From Sulfurimonas sediminis (lineage in GTDB: Bacteria; Campylobacterota; Campylobacteria; Campylobacterales; Sulfurimonadaceae): DNA of 64,000 bases. The notes under the pieces are model-generated. The model did not search any database, was not told where the DNA came from, and saw nothing but the letters and a program-made list of their open reading frames with translations. The stretch is from NCBI RefSeq assembly GCF_014905115.1, contig NZ_CP041235.1, positions 1,054,001 through 1,118,000 of the forward strand. The letters run 5' to 3'. Made by a program: the position numbers and the translations under genes. Shown here in pieces: positions 46,168 to 55,210 of this stretch (positions are counted from its first letter, which is position 1; each line of letters opens with the position of its first letter).

Positions 46168-46452
46168 AGAGGTAAAGTGCAAACACTTTACTTTTCTAAG
46201 ACAAGAGTTTCTACAAATTTCATATTGACTCCAAGCTTAGAACAGGGTTTTAGTCTTTTAAGACATAAAGCCCGCACTAAAGTACGGGTTCCGAAAAAGT
46301 TGAGTAGATTTTTCGGAACCTAGACTTTAGTCTAGGCTGATTTTCTTAAAAGCTAATATATTATTTGCATCACACATTAAATCGAAAGTGCATAATATCA
46401 CCATCTTGAACAATATACTCTTTTCCCTCTAATCTCATTTTTCCGGCTTCTT
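46168..46452. repeat. 285-bp direct repeat, right copy (IS target duplication)
   Basis: Second copy of 44117-44401. It contains the hairpins and the functional 3' end of ychF. The intergenic part is identical in both copies. Confidence 0.95.
46287..46336. terminator. Hairpin terminator region after ychF (right copy)
   Basis: Same paired stems as at 44236-44285: a 12-bp stem at 46287-46298/46309-46320 and a second 8-bp stem at 46319-46326/46329-46336. On the minus strand it lies about 33 bp past the ychF stop and is the likely terminator of ychF. Confidence 0.65.
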
Positions 46453-47470
46453 TTGCTTTTGCTTCACCACCACACGCAATAAAATCTTCATAAGCAATCA
46501 CTTCGGCACGGATAAAGCCTTTTTCGAAATCGTTATGAATGGCTGCTGCTGCTTTTGGGGCAGTTGAGTTTTTACGAATCGTCCAAGAACGCACCTCTTT
46601 TACACCGGCAGTGAAGTAGCTCATAAGACCGAGTTTATCAAAACCTTTGTGTATAATCTGTTCAAGTCCGGATTCTTCAACACCTAAATCTGTTAAAAAC
46701 TCCTGCGCTTCATCATCTTCAAGCCCGATGAGTTCTTCTTCGACTTTTGCACAAAGTTTGATAAGTTCACAATTGTTTTTTTCTGCATGCTCGCGTAATG
46801 CTTTTACATACTCATTGTCTTCCAAAAGACCGTCTTCGTCCGTATTTGCACCGTACATAATCTCTTTGTCGGTTAAAAAACGCACTTCACGGTTGAGTTG
46901 GCGATACTCATCAGAGTCTGCTTTTTCAAAGTTGCGTGCTAAATTTCCTTCGCCTAAAAACTCCAAAAGCTCTTGGGCCATTTCTAAAACAGTTTTTGCA
47001 CTTTTATCGGCTTTTGCCTGTTTTTTAAGTCTCTCGATTCGATTTGCAAGCACTTCAATATCAGCCAAAATCAATTCACCTTCGATGATTTCTACGTCAC
47101 GCAAAGGATCAATGCTTCCTTCATTGTGCACAATATTTTCATCTTCAAAACATCTGACAATCTGTAAAATCACTTCTGTCTCACGTATGTTTGAAAGAAA
47201 TTTGTTTCCAAGACCTTCGCCTTTGCTTGCACCTTTTACAAGACCTGCGATGTCAACAAAATCAATAGTAGAATATTGAATTCTCTCAGGATTGACTATT
47301 TTTGCAAGTTCATGCAGTCTTTTGTCCGGAACAGGCACAACAGCCTTGTTTGGCTCTATGGTACAAAATGGGTAGTTGGCTGCCTCCGCGTTTTGTGCCT
47401 TTGTTAATGCATTAAAAGTTGTTGATTTACCGACGTTTGGAAGTCCGACTAAGCCTATTGCTAATCCCAT
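46370..47470 (-). CDS. ychF: Redox-regulated ATPase/GTPase YchF
   Basis: A 366-residue Obg-family P-loop NTPase that prefers ATP and associates with ribosomes. It has the G1 motif GLVGLPNVGKST (8-19), the DIAGLVKGASKGEGLGNKFL switch region, a helical insert, and a C-terminal TGS domain (TIRKNSTAPKAAAAIHNDFEKGF). The 3' end falls in the right copy of the IS-flanking repeat, so insertion with duplication left the gene intact. Confidence 0.96.
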   Translation of the reverse strand: MGLAIGLVGLPNVGKSTTFNALTKAQNAEAANYPFCTIEPNKAVVPVPDKRLHELAKIVNPERIQYSTIDFVDIAGLVKGASKGEGLGNKFLSNIRETEVILQIVRCFEDENIVHNEGSIDPLRDVEIIEGELILADIEVLANRIERLKKQAKADKSAKTVLEMAQELLEFLGEGNLARNFEKADSDEYRQLNREVRFLTDKEIMYGANTDEDGLLEDNEYVKALREHAEKNNCELIKLCAKVEEELIGLEDDEAQEFLTDLGVEESGLEQIIHKGFDKLGLMSYFTAGVKEVRSWTIRKNSTAPKAAAAIHNDFEKGFIRAEVIAYEDFIACGGEAKAKEAGKMRLEGKEYIVQDGDIMHFRFNV

Positions 47471-47561
47471 GATAACCCTTTAGAAATATTTTTTGAAATT
47501 ATATCTAAGTAAAGTTAAAATTAAGAGTGGTACAATAGGCTAAAAGTTAAAGGATGAATAA

Positions 47562-47885
47562 ATGAGTGTACTTTTAGAATTTTCAATGTTTCCGACATCT
47601 GATAACTGTCGAGATGGCAGTTCCGTATCCAAACAGGTGGCTAAGATAGTAGATGCTATAGATAAAAGCGGCGTAGCATACCAACTCACTCCGATGGGAA
47701 CAGTTGTAGAAACAAATACAATGCGTGAGGCTTTAGACATTATTGAACTTGCGTATGAGCAGGTAAGCGGTTGTGACAGAGTCTATTCTTCATTGAAATT
47801 TGATATACGTAAAAACACGAAAAACAGACTGACTTCAAAGATTAAGTCCATAGAAACACAACTCAAGAGAGAAGTCCAAAAATAA
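47562..47885 (+). CDS. MTH1187/YkoF-type thiamine-binding family protein
   Basis: A 107-residue protein of the DUF77 family (MTH1187/YqgV), with LEFSMFPT and LTPMGTVVETNTMREALDIIELAYEQV. Structures of relatives show a ferredoxin-like fold, and some bind thiamine or a pyrimidine precursor. It is transcribed alone between ychF and metE. A GAAGTCC/GGACTTC hairpin (47871-47877/47887-47893) spans its stop codon and may act as a weak terminator. Confidence 0.8.
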   Translation: MSVLLEFSMFPTSDNCRDGSSVSKQVAKIVDAIDKSGVAYQLTPMGTVVETNTMREALDIIELAYEQVSGCDRVYSSLKFDIRKNTKNRLTSKIKSIETQLKREVQK

Positions 47886-47895
47886 TGGACTTCCG

Positions 47896-48011
47896 GCTTT
47901 AGCCTAACGTTTCTCTGACAAGTTTCACAGCTTCAACCATATTTTTTAAACTTGCTTTAGCCTAACGTTTCTCTGACAAGTTTCACAGCTTCAACCATAT
48001 TTTTTAAACTT
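47896..48011. repeat. 58-bp tandem duplication at the metE 3' end
   Basis: Unit 47896-47953 is repeated exactly at 47954-48011. The second unit holds the last ~17 codons and stop of metE; the first is an untranslated duplicate beyond the stop. Confidence 0.95.
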
Positions 48012-50236
48012 GGCTTTACTTCTTCCCATTTACGTGTTTTAAGTCCACAGTCAGGATTTATCCATAACTGCTCTTTTGGAAGTACCTCCAAGAGTGAATG
48101 AATCTGTGTGACAATCTCTTCTACAGATGGAATTCTCGGTGAATGAATATCATAAACACCTGGACCAACTTCTTGTTTATAGCCGACTTTTGCAAAAATT
48201 TTCAACAATTCATTTCCGCTTCTCGCCGTTTCTATCGAGATAACATCCGCATCCATAGCTTCTATAGTCGCAATAATGTCATTAAATTCACTGTAGCACA
48301 TATGTGTATGAATCTGTGTCTCTTGTTTTGCACAACTTACTGAGAGCTTAAAATCTCTTACTGCCCAATCTTCATACTCTTGCACTTTTGCTTTTCGCAA
48401 AGGATAGCCCTCTTTAAATGCTGCTTCATCAACTTGGATGATTTTGATGCCGGCTTTTTGCAAATCATCCACTTCATCACAAATTCCAAGTGCAATTTGC
48501 TTGCTGACTTCACTGCGCTCCATATCATCACGCACAAATGACCAGTTTAAAATCGTAACAGGACCTGTGAGCATACCTTTCATTATTTTGTCTGTTTTGC
48601 TTTGCGCATAGGTGATCCAGTCTACTGTCATTGGTTTTGGACGAGAAATGTCACCGTAAATGAAAGGCGGCTTTACACATCGGCTGCCATAACTCTGTAC
48701 CCAGCCGTTTTGGGAAAAGCCATAACCCTGAAGCTGTTCTCCGAAGTATTCAACCATATCATTGCGCTCTGGTTCCCCATGGACTAAAATTTCGAGTCCA
48801 CACTCTTCTTGAAAAGATACACAGTCATCTATGTATTTTTTCATCTCATTTTTATAGCTTTTTTCATCCAGGTTACCATTTTTATATTCCCGTCTGGCAT
48901 GTCTTATCTCTGGTGTTTGGGGAAATGAACCGATAGTTGTTGTTGCCAGTGGCAGGTATTGCAGTTTTGCTTTTTGCAGTTGTATCCTTTGTTCATATTT
49001 TCCCTCACGTTCATACTGACTGATGCCGGAAACTCTTGCCTGTACCTCTTCATCATGAATTAGTTTTGAAGTTTTTCTTGAAATATTTGCTTTTTTGTTT
49101 GCTTCTAAGCGTTCGAGATCATTTACATGTAAAGCCTCTTTTGAATGAAAAAAGATTTTACTGATAAGCGAAATTTCATCTAACTTTTCAACGCCGTAAC
49201 TAAGCCAGTTTTTTATCTCAGGATCCATCTTTTCTTCATATTTTAAGCTAAAAGGTACATGTAACAAAGAGCATGAAGAAGAAACCAAGATATTATTTTT
49301 GTTTACATGTAAAGCAATATTGTTGAGAATATTAATACTCTTTTCAATATCGTTTTTCCAAATGTTTCTTCCATCAACCACACCTGCTATAAGTGTTTTG
49401 TCGGACTTGGCAATGAGCTTGAGTGAGTCAAAGTTTTCTTGACCATATAAAAAATCAAGTCCAAGAGCCCATATCGGAGTATGCAAAAGAATTTTTGTTG
49501 CTTCGCATGAGTGTTCAAAATATGTTACAACTGCAATTTTTATATTTTTAGAAACATTGGCAAGTTTGTCATAGGTCGGTTTTATAAGGCTCAGCACTGT
49601 TGTCTCAAGGTCTTTTACAAATATAGGTTCATCAATTTGTAAAGTAACACTCTCATCAAGTTTGGCTATTTCTTGAAGAAGATCTTCATATACAGCCAAA
49701 ACTTTAGAATACAGTTCATAAGTATCACCACCGTCCACTCTTTTACAAAGCCCTAAAAATGTCAATGGTCCTATGATGTTAATCTTACATGTAAGCCCCT
49801 GTTCTTTTGCCTCTTTATATTCTGATATGATTTTATCGGCATTTAATTTGTACTCATCTTCAAGTGATAATTCAGGAACGATGTAGTGATAGTTTGTATT
49901 AAACCATTTTGTCATCTCCATCGCTACGGCATCTTTGTTGCCTCTTGTCATTGCAAAATAGCGTTCTTCCCCCTGCAGATGTGCAAAGCGCTTTGGCACA
50001 GCATTTAGTGTGACTGCCATATCAAGCATGTTGTCATAAAAAGAAAAATCATTTGTGCTGATATATTCTATACCTGCATCTTTTTGATAGTTCCAGTGTC
50101 TTTGCTTCAATGTTTTTGCTACTTTTTCAACTTCACTAAAGCTGCTTTTTTTGGCCCAATATTTCTCAAGGGCAAATTTCAGTTCTCTTTGTTCTCCAAT
50201 TCTTGGAAATCCTACTACATATGTATTTTTTGACAT
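47957..50236 (-). CDS. metE: Cobalamin-independent methionine synthase
   Basis: A 759-residue zinc enzyme transferring methyl from 5-methyl-tetrahydropteroyl-triglutamate to homocysteine. The N-terminal barrel shows VVGFPRIGEQRELKFALEKYW. The C-terminal catalytic barrel holds the zinc ligands in HTHMCYSEF (His, Cys), ISIETARS (Glu) and WINPDCGLKTR (Cys). It carries three copies of the iterated palindrome (49132, 49302, 49794), more than any other gene here. A structured leader precedes it. Confidence 0.96.
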   Translation of the reverse strand: MSKNTYVVGFPRIGEQRELKFALEKYWAKKSSFSEVEKVAKTLKQRHWNYQKDAGIEYISTNDFSFYDNMLDMAVTLNAVPKRFAHLQGEERYFAMTRGNKDAVAMEMTKWFNTNYHYIVPELSLEDEYKLNADKIISEYKEAKEQGLTCKINIIGPLTFLGLCKRVDGGDTYELYSKVLAVYEDLLQEIAKLDESVTLQIDEPIFVKDLETTVLSLIKPTYDKLANVSKNIKIAVVTYFEHSCEATKILLHTPIWALGLDFLYGQENFDSLKLIAKSDKTLIAGVVDGRNIWKNDIEKSINILNNIALHVNKNNILVSSSCSLLHVPFSLKYEEKMDPEIKNWLSYGVEKLDEISLISKIFFHSKEALHVNDLERLEANKKANISRKTSKLIHDEEVQARVSGISQYEREGKYEQRIQLQKAKLQYLPLATTTIGSFPQTPEIRHARREYKNGNLDEKSYKNEMKKYIDDCVSFQEECGLEILVHGEPERNDMVEYFGEQLQGYGFSQNGWVQSYGSRCVKPPFIYGDISRPKPMTVDWITYAQSKTDKIMKGMLTGPVTILNWSFVRDDMERSEVSKQIALGICDEVDDLQKAGIKIIQVDEAAFKEGYPLRKAKVQEYEDWAVRDFKLSVSCAKQETQIHTHMCYSEFNDIIATIEAMDADVISIETARSGNELLKIFAKVGYKQEVGPGVYDIHSPRIPSVEEIVTQIHSLLEVLPKEQLWINPDCGLKTRKWEEVKPSLKNMVEAVKLVRETLG
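49132..49143. repeat. Iterated palindrome, perfect copy (in metE)
   Basis: TTTACATGTAAA; encodes LHVN. It lies 170 bp from the next perfect copy in the same gene. Confidence 0.95.
49302..49313. repeat. Iterated palindrome, perfect copy (in metE)
   Basis: TTTACATGTAAA; encodes LHVN. A third metE copy, CTTACATGTAAG, lies at 49794-49805. Confidence 0.95.
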
Positions 50237-50306
50237 TACAATATCCTTTGATTTGAGTCATTTCTGACTAAAATTTTATTTTTATAAATTTTTTTTGATT
50301 AACTGT

Positions 50307-50505
50307 TTAGGATATTGAAAAAGGAGGGTGGATACCACTGCGGCGAAATGCAAAACATACTGTATAGTATGGGCATCTCGGAATATAGTGGTTGAGTAAA
50401 ACCATCAATTTTGATTTAATGGTAAAGAAGAGATGACAATGACACGGTTTTGAACTGTTAAACAGTGCGAGTGCAGTTGCAAGAAACAGTTCTTTTAATG
50501 ACATC
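50307..50505 (-). CDS. Candidate small ORF in the metE leader
   Basis: A 65-codon frame starting MSLKELFLATALALF with a strong AAAGGAG 7 bp upstream (minus strand), ending about 70 bp before metE. It is preceded by an extended -10 at 50534-50539. The body includes SSKPCHCHLFF and has no recognised family. It overlaps several hairpins, so it could be a leader peptide of an attenuator, or a chance frame in a structured RNA. Confidence 0.35.
50335..50391 (-). promoter_or_regulatory. Structured leader element upstream of metE
   Basis: Three nested stems lie within 57 bases: CCACT/AGTGG (50335-50339 and 50387-50391), CGAAATGC/GCATCTCG (50344-50351 and 50373-50380, 8 pairs with one G-U) and CATACT/AGTATG (50356-50361 and 50366-50371). 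Further stems lie at 50401-50423, and at 50452-50459/50485-50492. No known riboswitch class was recognised. The rest of the 309-bp spacer 50237-50545 holds the small ORF and promoter. Confidence 0.5.
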
Positions 50506-50533
50506 TTCTCTCCTTTGCAAATATAATTGTGCA

Positions 50534-50539
50534 ATTATA
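50534..50539 (-). promoter_or_regulatory. Extended -10 for the metE leader transcript
   Basis: On the minus strand TGCTATAAT gives an extended -10 in the spacer between pepA and the leader, about 29 bases before the small ORF start at 50505. The metE leader would be about 290 nt long. Confidence 0.5.
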
Positions 50540-50545
50540 GCATAA

Positions 50546-51952
50546 TTATTTGATGCTTTTTAGAAACTCACTCATAAAACGAACACCTGCACCGGTTCCG
50601 CCATATACATTGACATCCCAGGGACTTTCAGTATAAGCGCTTCCGGCTATGTCAAAGTGCAGCCATTTGTCTTTGTTTTCTTCTTTGATAAAGTTGTCTA
50701 AAAAAAGTCCGGCTGTAATCGCTCCACCGTAAGGCTTGTTTGAAATATTACAGATATCGGCTATTTCACTTTTGAGCTGTTTTTTCAAATACTTGTTAAA
50801 CGGCAGGGAAGCTGTTAATTCTCCGGCTCTGCTCGAAGCTTTGGAAATGTCATGTCTGAGTCTGTTGGAATGTCCCATAACGCCGGTTGTATATTGTCCA
50901 AGTGCTACCATGCAGGCACCCGTAAGTGTTGCAAAATCAAACAAATAGTCCGCTTTTACTTTTTCCTGGGCATAATCAAGGACATCCGCAAGGACCAGGC
51001 GACCTTCTGCGTCGGTATTTCTTACTTCTATCGTATCGCCTTTGCGAGAAGTCAAAACATCATCAGGTTTGTAGGCATTTCCGCCTATCATGTTCTCAAC
51101 TGCACCGACAAAAGCGTGTACTTCAATATCGAGTTTTAATTCACTGACTGCTTTTATAATACCCAGCACTGCACAGGCTCCGGCTTTGTCCATTTTCATA
51201 GTGACCATAGAAGTTGCGGGTTTAAGGCTGAGTCCGCCACTGTCATAGGTCAGACCCTTTCCAACAAGAGATATGGTTTTCTTTGGATTTTTCGGTTTGT
51301 ATGCCAGATGAATGAGCTTTGTATCATGACATGAAGCGCGGCCGACTGCAAGCATTGCCTCACATTTTTCTTTTTTAAGCTCTTTATGCCCCAAAACGGT
51401 ACACTCAAGAGCATTTTCCCGTGCCAGTTTTTTCGCCAGTTTTGCAAAAGAGGGTGGATTCAAATCATCAGGAGCAATATTTACAATATCACGTGTATAG
51501 CATGTTGCATCAGCTATAATGACAGCTTCTTCAAAAGCATCTTTTAATTCGGCTACATCTTTACATGTAAGGTAGATGTTTTTAAACTTCTGCTTCTCAT
51601 TTTTTGTTTTATATTTGTTAAATTCATATCCGCCAAGGATTAAACCTTCCACGAGAGCTTTGATATTGTTTTTTTCTACTGTAAAACTCGCAGATTTATA
51701 GTTTGATATTTTTAAAGATTTTATTGCTGTGCCTGCCGCACTGCGAATATTATCAGCACTGCTATCTTCAATGCCGCACACAAGTATGTTCTTTTCATAC
51801 AAAGCACACAGAGTGTCTTGTTTGGCTTTGAAACCTGACTTGTTAAGCAGTTTATAGTATTTGTGTGTGCCCAGATTCTGAGGCATGACAAATTCTACAC
51901 TCACATTGTTTTTTGCATTATATGCTTTTTCGGTAATTAATTTTATATTCAT
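50546..51952 (-). CDS. pepA: Leucyl aminopeptidase (M17 family)
   Basis: A 468-residue cytosolic hexameric aminopeptidase. The two-metal active site is in LVGKGLTYDSGGLSLKP and MKMDKAGACAVLG, and NTDAEGRLVLADVLDYA is the family signature. It probably takes part in peptide turnover. A near-perfect palindrome (51560-51571) encodes LTCK. It lies downstream of trpB with a 21-bp gap. Confidence 0.95.
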   Translation of the reverse strand: MNIKLITEKAYNAKNNVSVEFVMPQNLGTHKYYKLLNKSGFKAKQDTLCALYEKNILVCGIEDSSADNIRSAAGTAIKSLKISNYKSASFTVEKNNIKALVEGLILGGYEFNKYKTKNEKQKFKNIYLTCKDVAELKDAFEEAVIIADATCYTRDIVNIAPDDLNPPSFAKLAKKLARENALECTVLGHKELKKEKCEAMLAVGRASCHDTKLIHLAYKPKNPKKTISLVGKGLTYDSGGLSLKPATSMVTMKMDKAGACAVLGIIKAVSELKLDIEVHAFVGAVENMIGGNAYKPDDVLTSRKGDTIEVRNTDAEGRLVLADVLDYAQEKVKADYLFDFATLTGACMVALGQYTTGVMGHSNRLRHDISKASSRAGELTASLPFNKYLKKQLKSEIADICNISNKPYGGAITAGLFLDNFIKEENKDKWLHFDIAGSAYTESPWDVNVYGGTGAGVRFMSEFLKSIK

Positions 51953-51973
51953 AGTGTTCCTTTTTTCATAAAT

Positions 51974-53176
51974 TTAATCAAAATGCAAAATGTCTTTTGC
52001 CTGAATCATGTCTTTGTCACCGCGGCCTGAGAGGTTGACGATGATGAGTTTGTCTTTTATATCAGGCATCTTTTTTAAATAAGCGACTGCATGGGAACTT
52101 TCAAATGCCGGAATGATTCCCTCTTTTTGCGAAAGCCATACAAAAGCATCCAAAGCCTCCTGATCGGTTATATTGTCATAAATAACTGATTTGTTGTCTT
52201 TGTGAAAAGCATGTTCGGGTCCGATTCCGGGGTAATCTAGTCCTGCACTTATAGAATGCGCTTCAAGAACCTGTCCGTCTTCATCCTGGAGCAGATAGCT
52301 CATCTGACCATGCAAAATACCGGGACGCCCTTTTTCCAAAGAACAGCCGTGTTTGTTCGTATCTAAGCCAAGTCCACCGGCTTCAATACCGATACACTGC
52401 ACCTCTTTATCATCTAAAAAGTGTTGAAACATACCGATAGCATTACTGCCTCCGCCTATACAGGCAAGCACATAATCCGGCAGTCTGTTCTCTTTTTGTA
52501 AAATTTGCGCTCTTGCCTCCCAGCCGATAATTGCCTGAAAGTCGCGTACCATCATAGGGTAGGGGTGTGGACCGGCGACTGTTCCTATGATGTAAAAGGT
52601 ATCTCTTGCATTGGTGACCCAGTGACGGATGGCATCGTTCATTGCATCTTTAAGTGTTCTGCTGCCACTCTCAACAGCATTGACCTTTGCACCAAGAAGT
52701 TTCATGCGAAAAACATTCAGTTCCTGACGCTCTACATCTTTTGCACCCATAAATATTTCACATTCCAAATCAAGCAGTGCTGCGATGGTTGCTGTTGCCA
52801 CACCATGCTGCCCCGCACCAGTCTCTGCAATGACTTTTTTATAACCTAAGCGTTTTGCCATCAAACCCTGTGCAATAACATTGTTTACTTTATGCGCACC
52901 GGTATGATTTAAGTCTTCACGCTTGAGGTAAACCTTTGCACCGATTTCTTTGGAAATATTTTCGGCATAAAACAAAGGACTCGGACGGCCGACATAATCT
53001 TTTAGATAGTAGTCGACCTCTTTCCAGAACTCTTCATCAAAGCGAATAGCTTCATATTCAACTTTGAGTTGCAGAAGTGCCGGCATAAGTGTTTCAGGAA
53101 CATAGCGACCACCGAAAATTCCAAAATGTCCGTTTTCGTCAGGATCATATTTTGAAGGGCTGGGAATATACATCAT
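51974..53176 (-). CDS. trpB: Tryptophan synthase beta chain
   Basis: A 400-residue PLP enzyme joining indole and serine. Lys96 in HTGAHKVNN forms the Schiff base; [27 protein letters not shown] and the phosphate loop [10 protein letters not shown] are TrpB1 features. trpA is not adjacent. The ATG at 53176 overlaps the apt stop (TAATG), giving an unusual apt-trpB coupling, with another ATG one codon later. Confidence 0.96.
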   Translation of the reverse strand: MMYIPSPSKYDPDENGHFGIFGGRYVPETLMPALLQLKVEYEAIRFDEEFWKEVDYYLKDYVGRPSPLFYAENISKEIGAKVYLKREDLNHTGAHKVNNVIAQGLMAKRLGYKKVIAETGAGQHGVATATIAALLDLECEIFMGAKDVERQELNVFRMKLLGAKVNAVESGSRTLKDAMNDAIRHWVTNARDTFYIIGTVAGPHPYPMMVRDFQAIIGWEARAQILQKENRLPDYVLACIGGGSNAIGMFQHFLDDKEVQCIGIEAGGLGLDTNKHGCSLEKGRPGILHGQMSYLLQDEDGQVLEAHSISAGLDYPGIGPEHAFHKDNKSVIYDNITDQEALDAFVWLSQKEGIIPAFESSHAVAYLKKMPDIKDKLIIVNLSGRGDKDMIQAKDILHFD

Positions 53177-53733
53177 TAATTAACCTCTATCACTGAATAT
53201 ACATCAGTTTTTTCTTGTAGTTTTTTTATACCGTCAAGGAAGGTAAGGCCTATAATAAAACAACATTCGATACATGCAGCACCTGTCTGGTTGACAAGTG
53301 TGGCAGCCGCATTTGCTGTACCGCCTGTAGCTATTAAATCATCTATTACGAGGACTCTTGCACCGATTTGTTTGCCAAAAGCATCTATATGAACTTCGAT
53401 TTCATCTACTCCGTATTCAAGTGCGTATTTTTCGCTGATGGTTGTGTAGGGAAGTTTCCCTTTTTTGCGAATAGGTACAAATCCAATCCCGAGCATTTGT
53501 GCCAAAGCCGCTCCGAATATAAAACCTCTGGCATCAATACCGGCAATATATTCAAGATTATACTCTTTATATCTTTGGTAAAGATGATTCATCAAAACAC
53601 CATATGCCTCTTTGTTGTTGAGTAAAGTAGTGATATCTTTGAAGACAATACCCGGTTTTGGAAAATCTTGTATATCTCTGATTGAGTCTTCCAAGATTTT
53701 TTTTTCAGTTTTACTTAGTGTTATCATTTTCAT
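53176..53733 (-). CDS. apt: Adenine phosphoribosyltransferase
   Basis: Salvages adenine to AMP with PRPP. The 185-residue protein has the PRPP motif [17 protein letters not shown] (about 127-143), [16 protein letters not shown] and [13 protein letters not shown]. The start is MKMITL or, two codons in, MITL. It is co-transcribed with trpB and 2 bp downstream of a small coiled-coil gene. Confidence 0.95.
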   Translation of the reverse strand: MKMITLSKTEKKILEDSIRDIQDFPKPGIVFKDITTLLNNKEAYGVLMNHLYQRYKEYNLEYIAGIDARGFIFGAALAQMLGIGFVPIRKKGKLPYTTISEKYALEYGVDEIEVHIDAFGKQIGARVLVIDDLIATGGTANAAATLVNQTGAACIECCFIIGLTFLDGIKKLQEKTDVYSVIEVN

Positions 53734-53735
53734 CC

Positions 53736-54068
53736 TTATAAAAGTGCGTCAATACGACTTTCCAGTGCTTTAATCTTTGCATTGAGCCTGTCTACTTCCT
53801 GTCTGTGTTTTGCATTTCTTTGTTTTAAAACCTTTAATTCATTTCTGAGTTTTGTCAGTTCTTCGCTTAATATATCGACATTTCCAAGAGCACGCTGGAG
53901 TTGAATCTGGTACTTTCGAATTAAAATTTCTGCCTCCTGAAGCGTTAATTTCATTAAGTCATTGCTTCTTTGTTCTTTATTTGTAATGCTTTTGAAATAA
54001 AACATTTTTACAAATAAATATATAGAGACAATAGAGAGTATTGTTAAAAGTGACCATTCTCCAAACAT
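53736..54068 (-). CDS. Small membrane-anchored coiled-coil protein
   Basis: A 110-residue protein with one N-terminal transmembrane helix (about 6-24) and a long coiled coil (about 40-108) of heptad-spaced Leu/Ile. I do not recognise a family. It sits between rpiB and apt on the same strand. It could be a scaffold or division-associated protein, but nothing in the sequence fixes its role. Confidence 0.7.
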   Translation of the reverse strand: MFGEWSLLTILSIVSIYLFVKMFYFKSITNKEQRSNDLMKLTLQEAEILIRKYQIQLQRALGNVDILSEELTKLRNELKVLKQRNAKHRQEVDRLNAKIKALESRIDALL

Positions 54069-54090
54069 AGCTTTTCCTTGAATGTATTTG

Positions 54091-54522
54091 TTAGAGTGTT
54101 TCTATTTTTGCGACTCTGGCAATGTGACGGCCACCTTCAAAGCTTCCTGCTATCCATGCATCAATGATGGATTCTGCAACACCTTTTCCGACAATTCTCT
54201 CACCAAAGCATAAGATATTTGCATCATTGTGTCCGCGTGCCACAGTTGCGGTATAGGCATCATGGCACAGTGCAGCACGAATACCGTGGTGTCTGTTGGC
54301 TGCCATGCTCATACCGATTCCGCTCCCGCAGATTAAAATACCTTGGGAGTTTTCATCTTCTAAGACTGCAGTAGCAACTTTATGTGCATAATCAGGATAA
54401 TCAACTCTGTCTGTTGTGTATGGACCGAAGTCATGTACTTCATGTCCTTTTGATTGTAAAAGCTCTACTGTCCAGTTCTTCAGTTCTAAACCTGCATGGT
54501 CGGTACCTATATAAAATTTCAT
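54091..54522 (-). CDS. rpiB: Ribose 5-phosphate isomerase B
   Basis: Interconverts ribose 5-phosphate and ribulose 5-phosphate. The 143-residue protein has YIGTDHAGLELK at the start, DYPDYAHKV, the active-site cysteine in LICGSGIGMSMAANR and CHDAYTA. ATG 54522 follows AGAGGAG; the longer frame to 54582 overlaps the upstream gene and is rejected. Confidence 0.95.
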   Translation of the reverse strand: MKFYIGTDHAGLELKNWTVELLQSKGHEVHDFGPYTTDRVDYPDYAHKVATAVLEDENSQGILICGSGIGMSMAANRHHGIRAALCHDAYTATVARGHNDANILCFGERIVGKGVAESIIDAWIAGSFEGGRHIARVAKIETL

Positions 54523-54532
54523 CTTTTCTCCT

Positions 54533-55210
54533 CTAAGATAGTAACAAATGTATAATTGCCTGCACCGGCATAAAAAGTACATATTGATTTAAGGGGGTCA
54601 TTAAAATAATGAGTACAATAATAATCCCGTATCTGTCATATTTGTAATAAAACTCTGCAATAGAATTTATTTTATATTTTAACGCAAGATGCATTAAAAA
54701 ATGCCCACCGTCAAACTGGGGAATCGGAAGCAGGTTAAATACGCCTAAAACGATGTTGATGATAAGCAGTTGGTATATAAATATATAGAAAAATATATAA
54801 AACAGGGAGTCAGCAGTTGTCGGTGTACTCATAGCAGTCAGAGTAATTGCTGCAACTGCACCCATAGTAAAATTATAGACAATACCTGCTAAATCCACCT
54901 GCATGGCGGCATTATATCCACCTCTGCTTATGACTGTAAAGGTATTGATTGGAACAGGTTTTGCCCAGCCAAAGAGTATTCCCCCGTCTGAGCCCAACAG
55001 CATCGGTAAAAAGTACATAGTAGCAGGCACTATGATAGTTCCGACCAAATCTATATGCGAAATTGGGTTTATTGTTAAACGTCCTGCATTTTTGGCTGTC
55101 ATGTCACCGTACATGTAAGCAACCCAGCCATGCATAATTTCGTGTCCGATAATTGCAACAGCAAGTGCTAAAACGGCAGCTGCTATTTTTAATAAATCAA
55201 GTGAGTCCAT
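54533..55210 (-). CDS. M50-family (site-2 protease-like) membrane metalloprotease
   Basis: A 225-residue polytopic protein with the zinc motif HEIMH (23-27) in the first helix and NLLPIPQFDGGH carrying the third ligand aspartate. No PDZ or CBS domain is present, as in the compact S2P-like proteins common in bacteria. The substrate is unknown. Its start overlaps the lepB stop by 14 bp. Confidence 0.88.
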   Translation of the reverse strand: MDSLDLLKIAAAVLALAVAIIGHEIMHGWVAYMYGDMTAKNAGRLTINPISHIDLVGTIIVPATMYFLPMLLGSDGGILFGWAKPVPINTFTVISRGGYNAAMQVDLAGIVYNFTMGAVAAITLTAMSTPTTADSLFYIFFYIFIYQLLIINIVLGVFNLLPIPQFDGGHFLMHLALKYKINSIAEFYYKYDRYGIIIVLIILMTPLNQYVLFMPVQAIIHLLLS

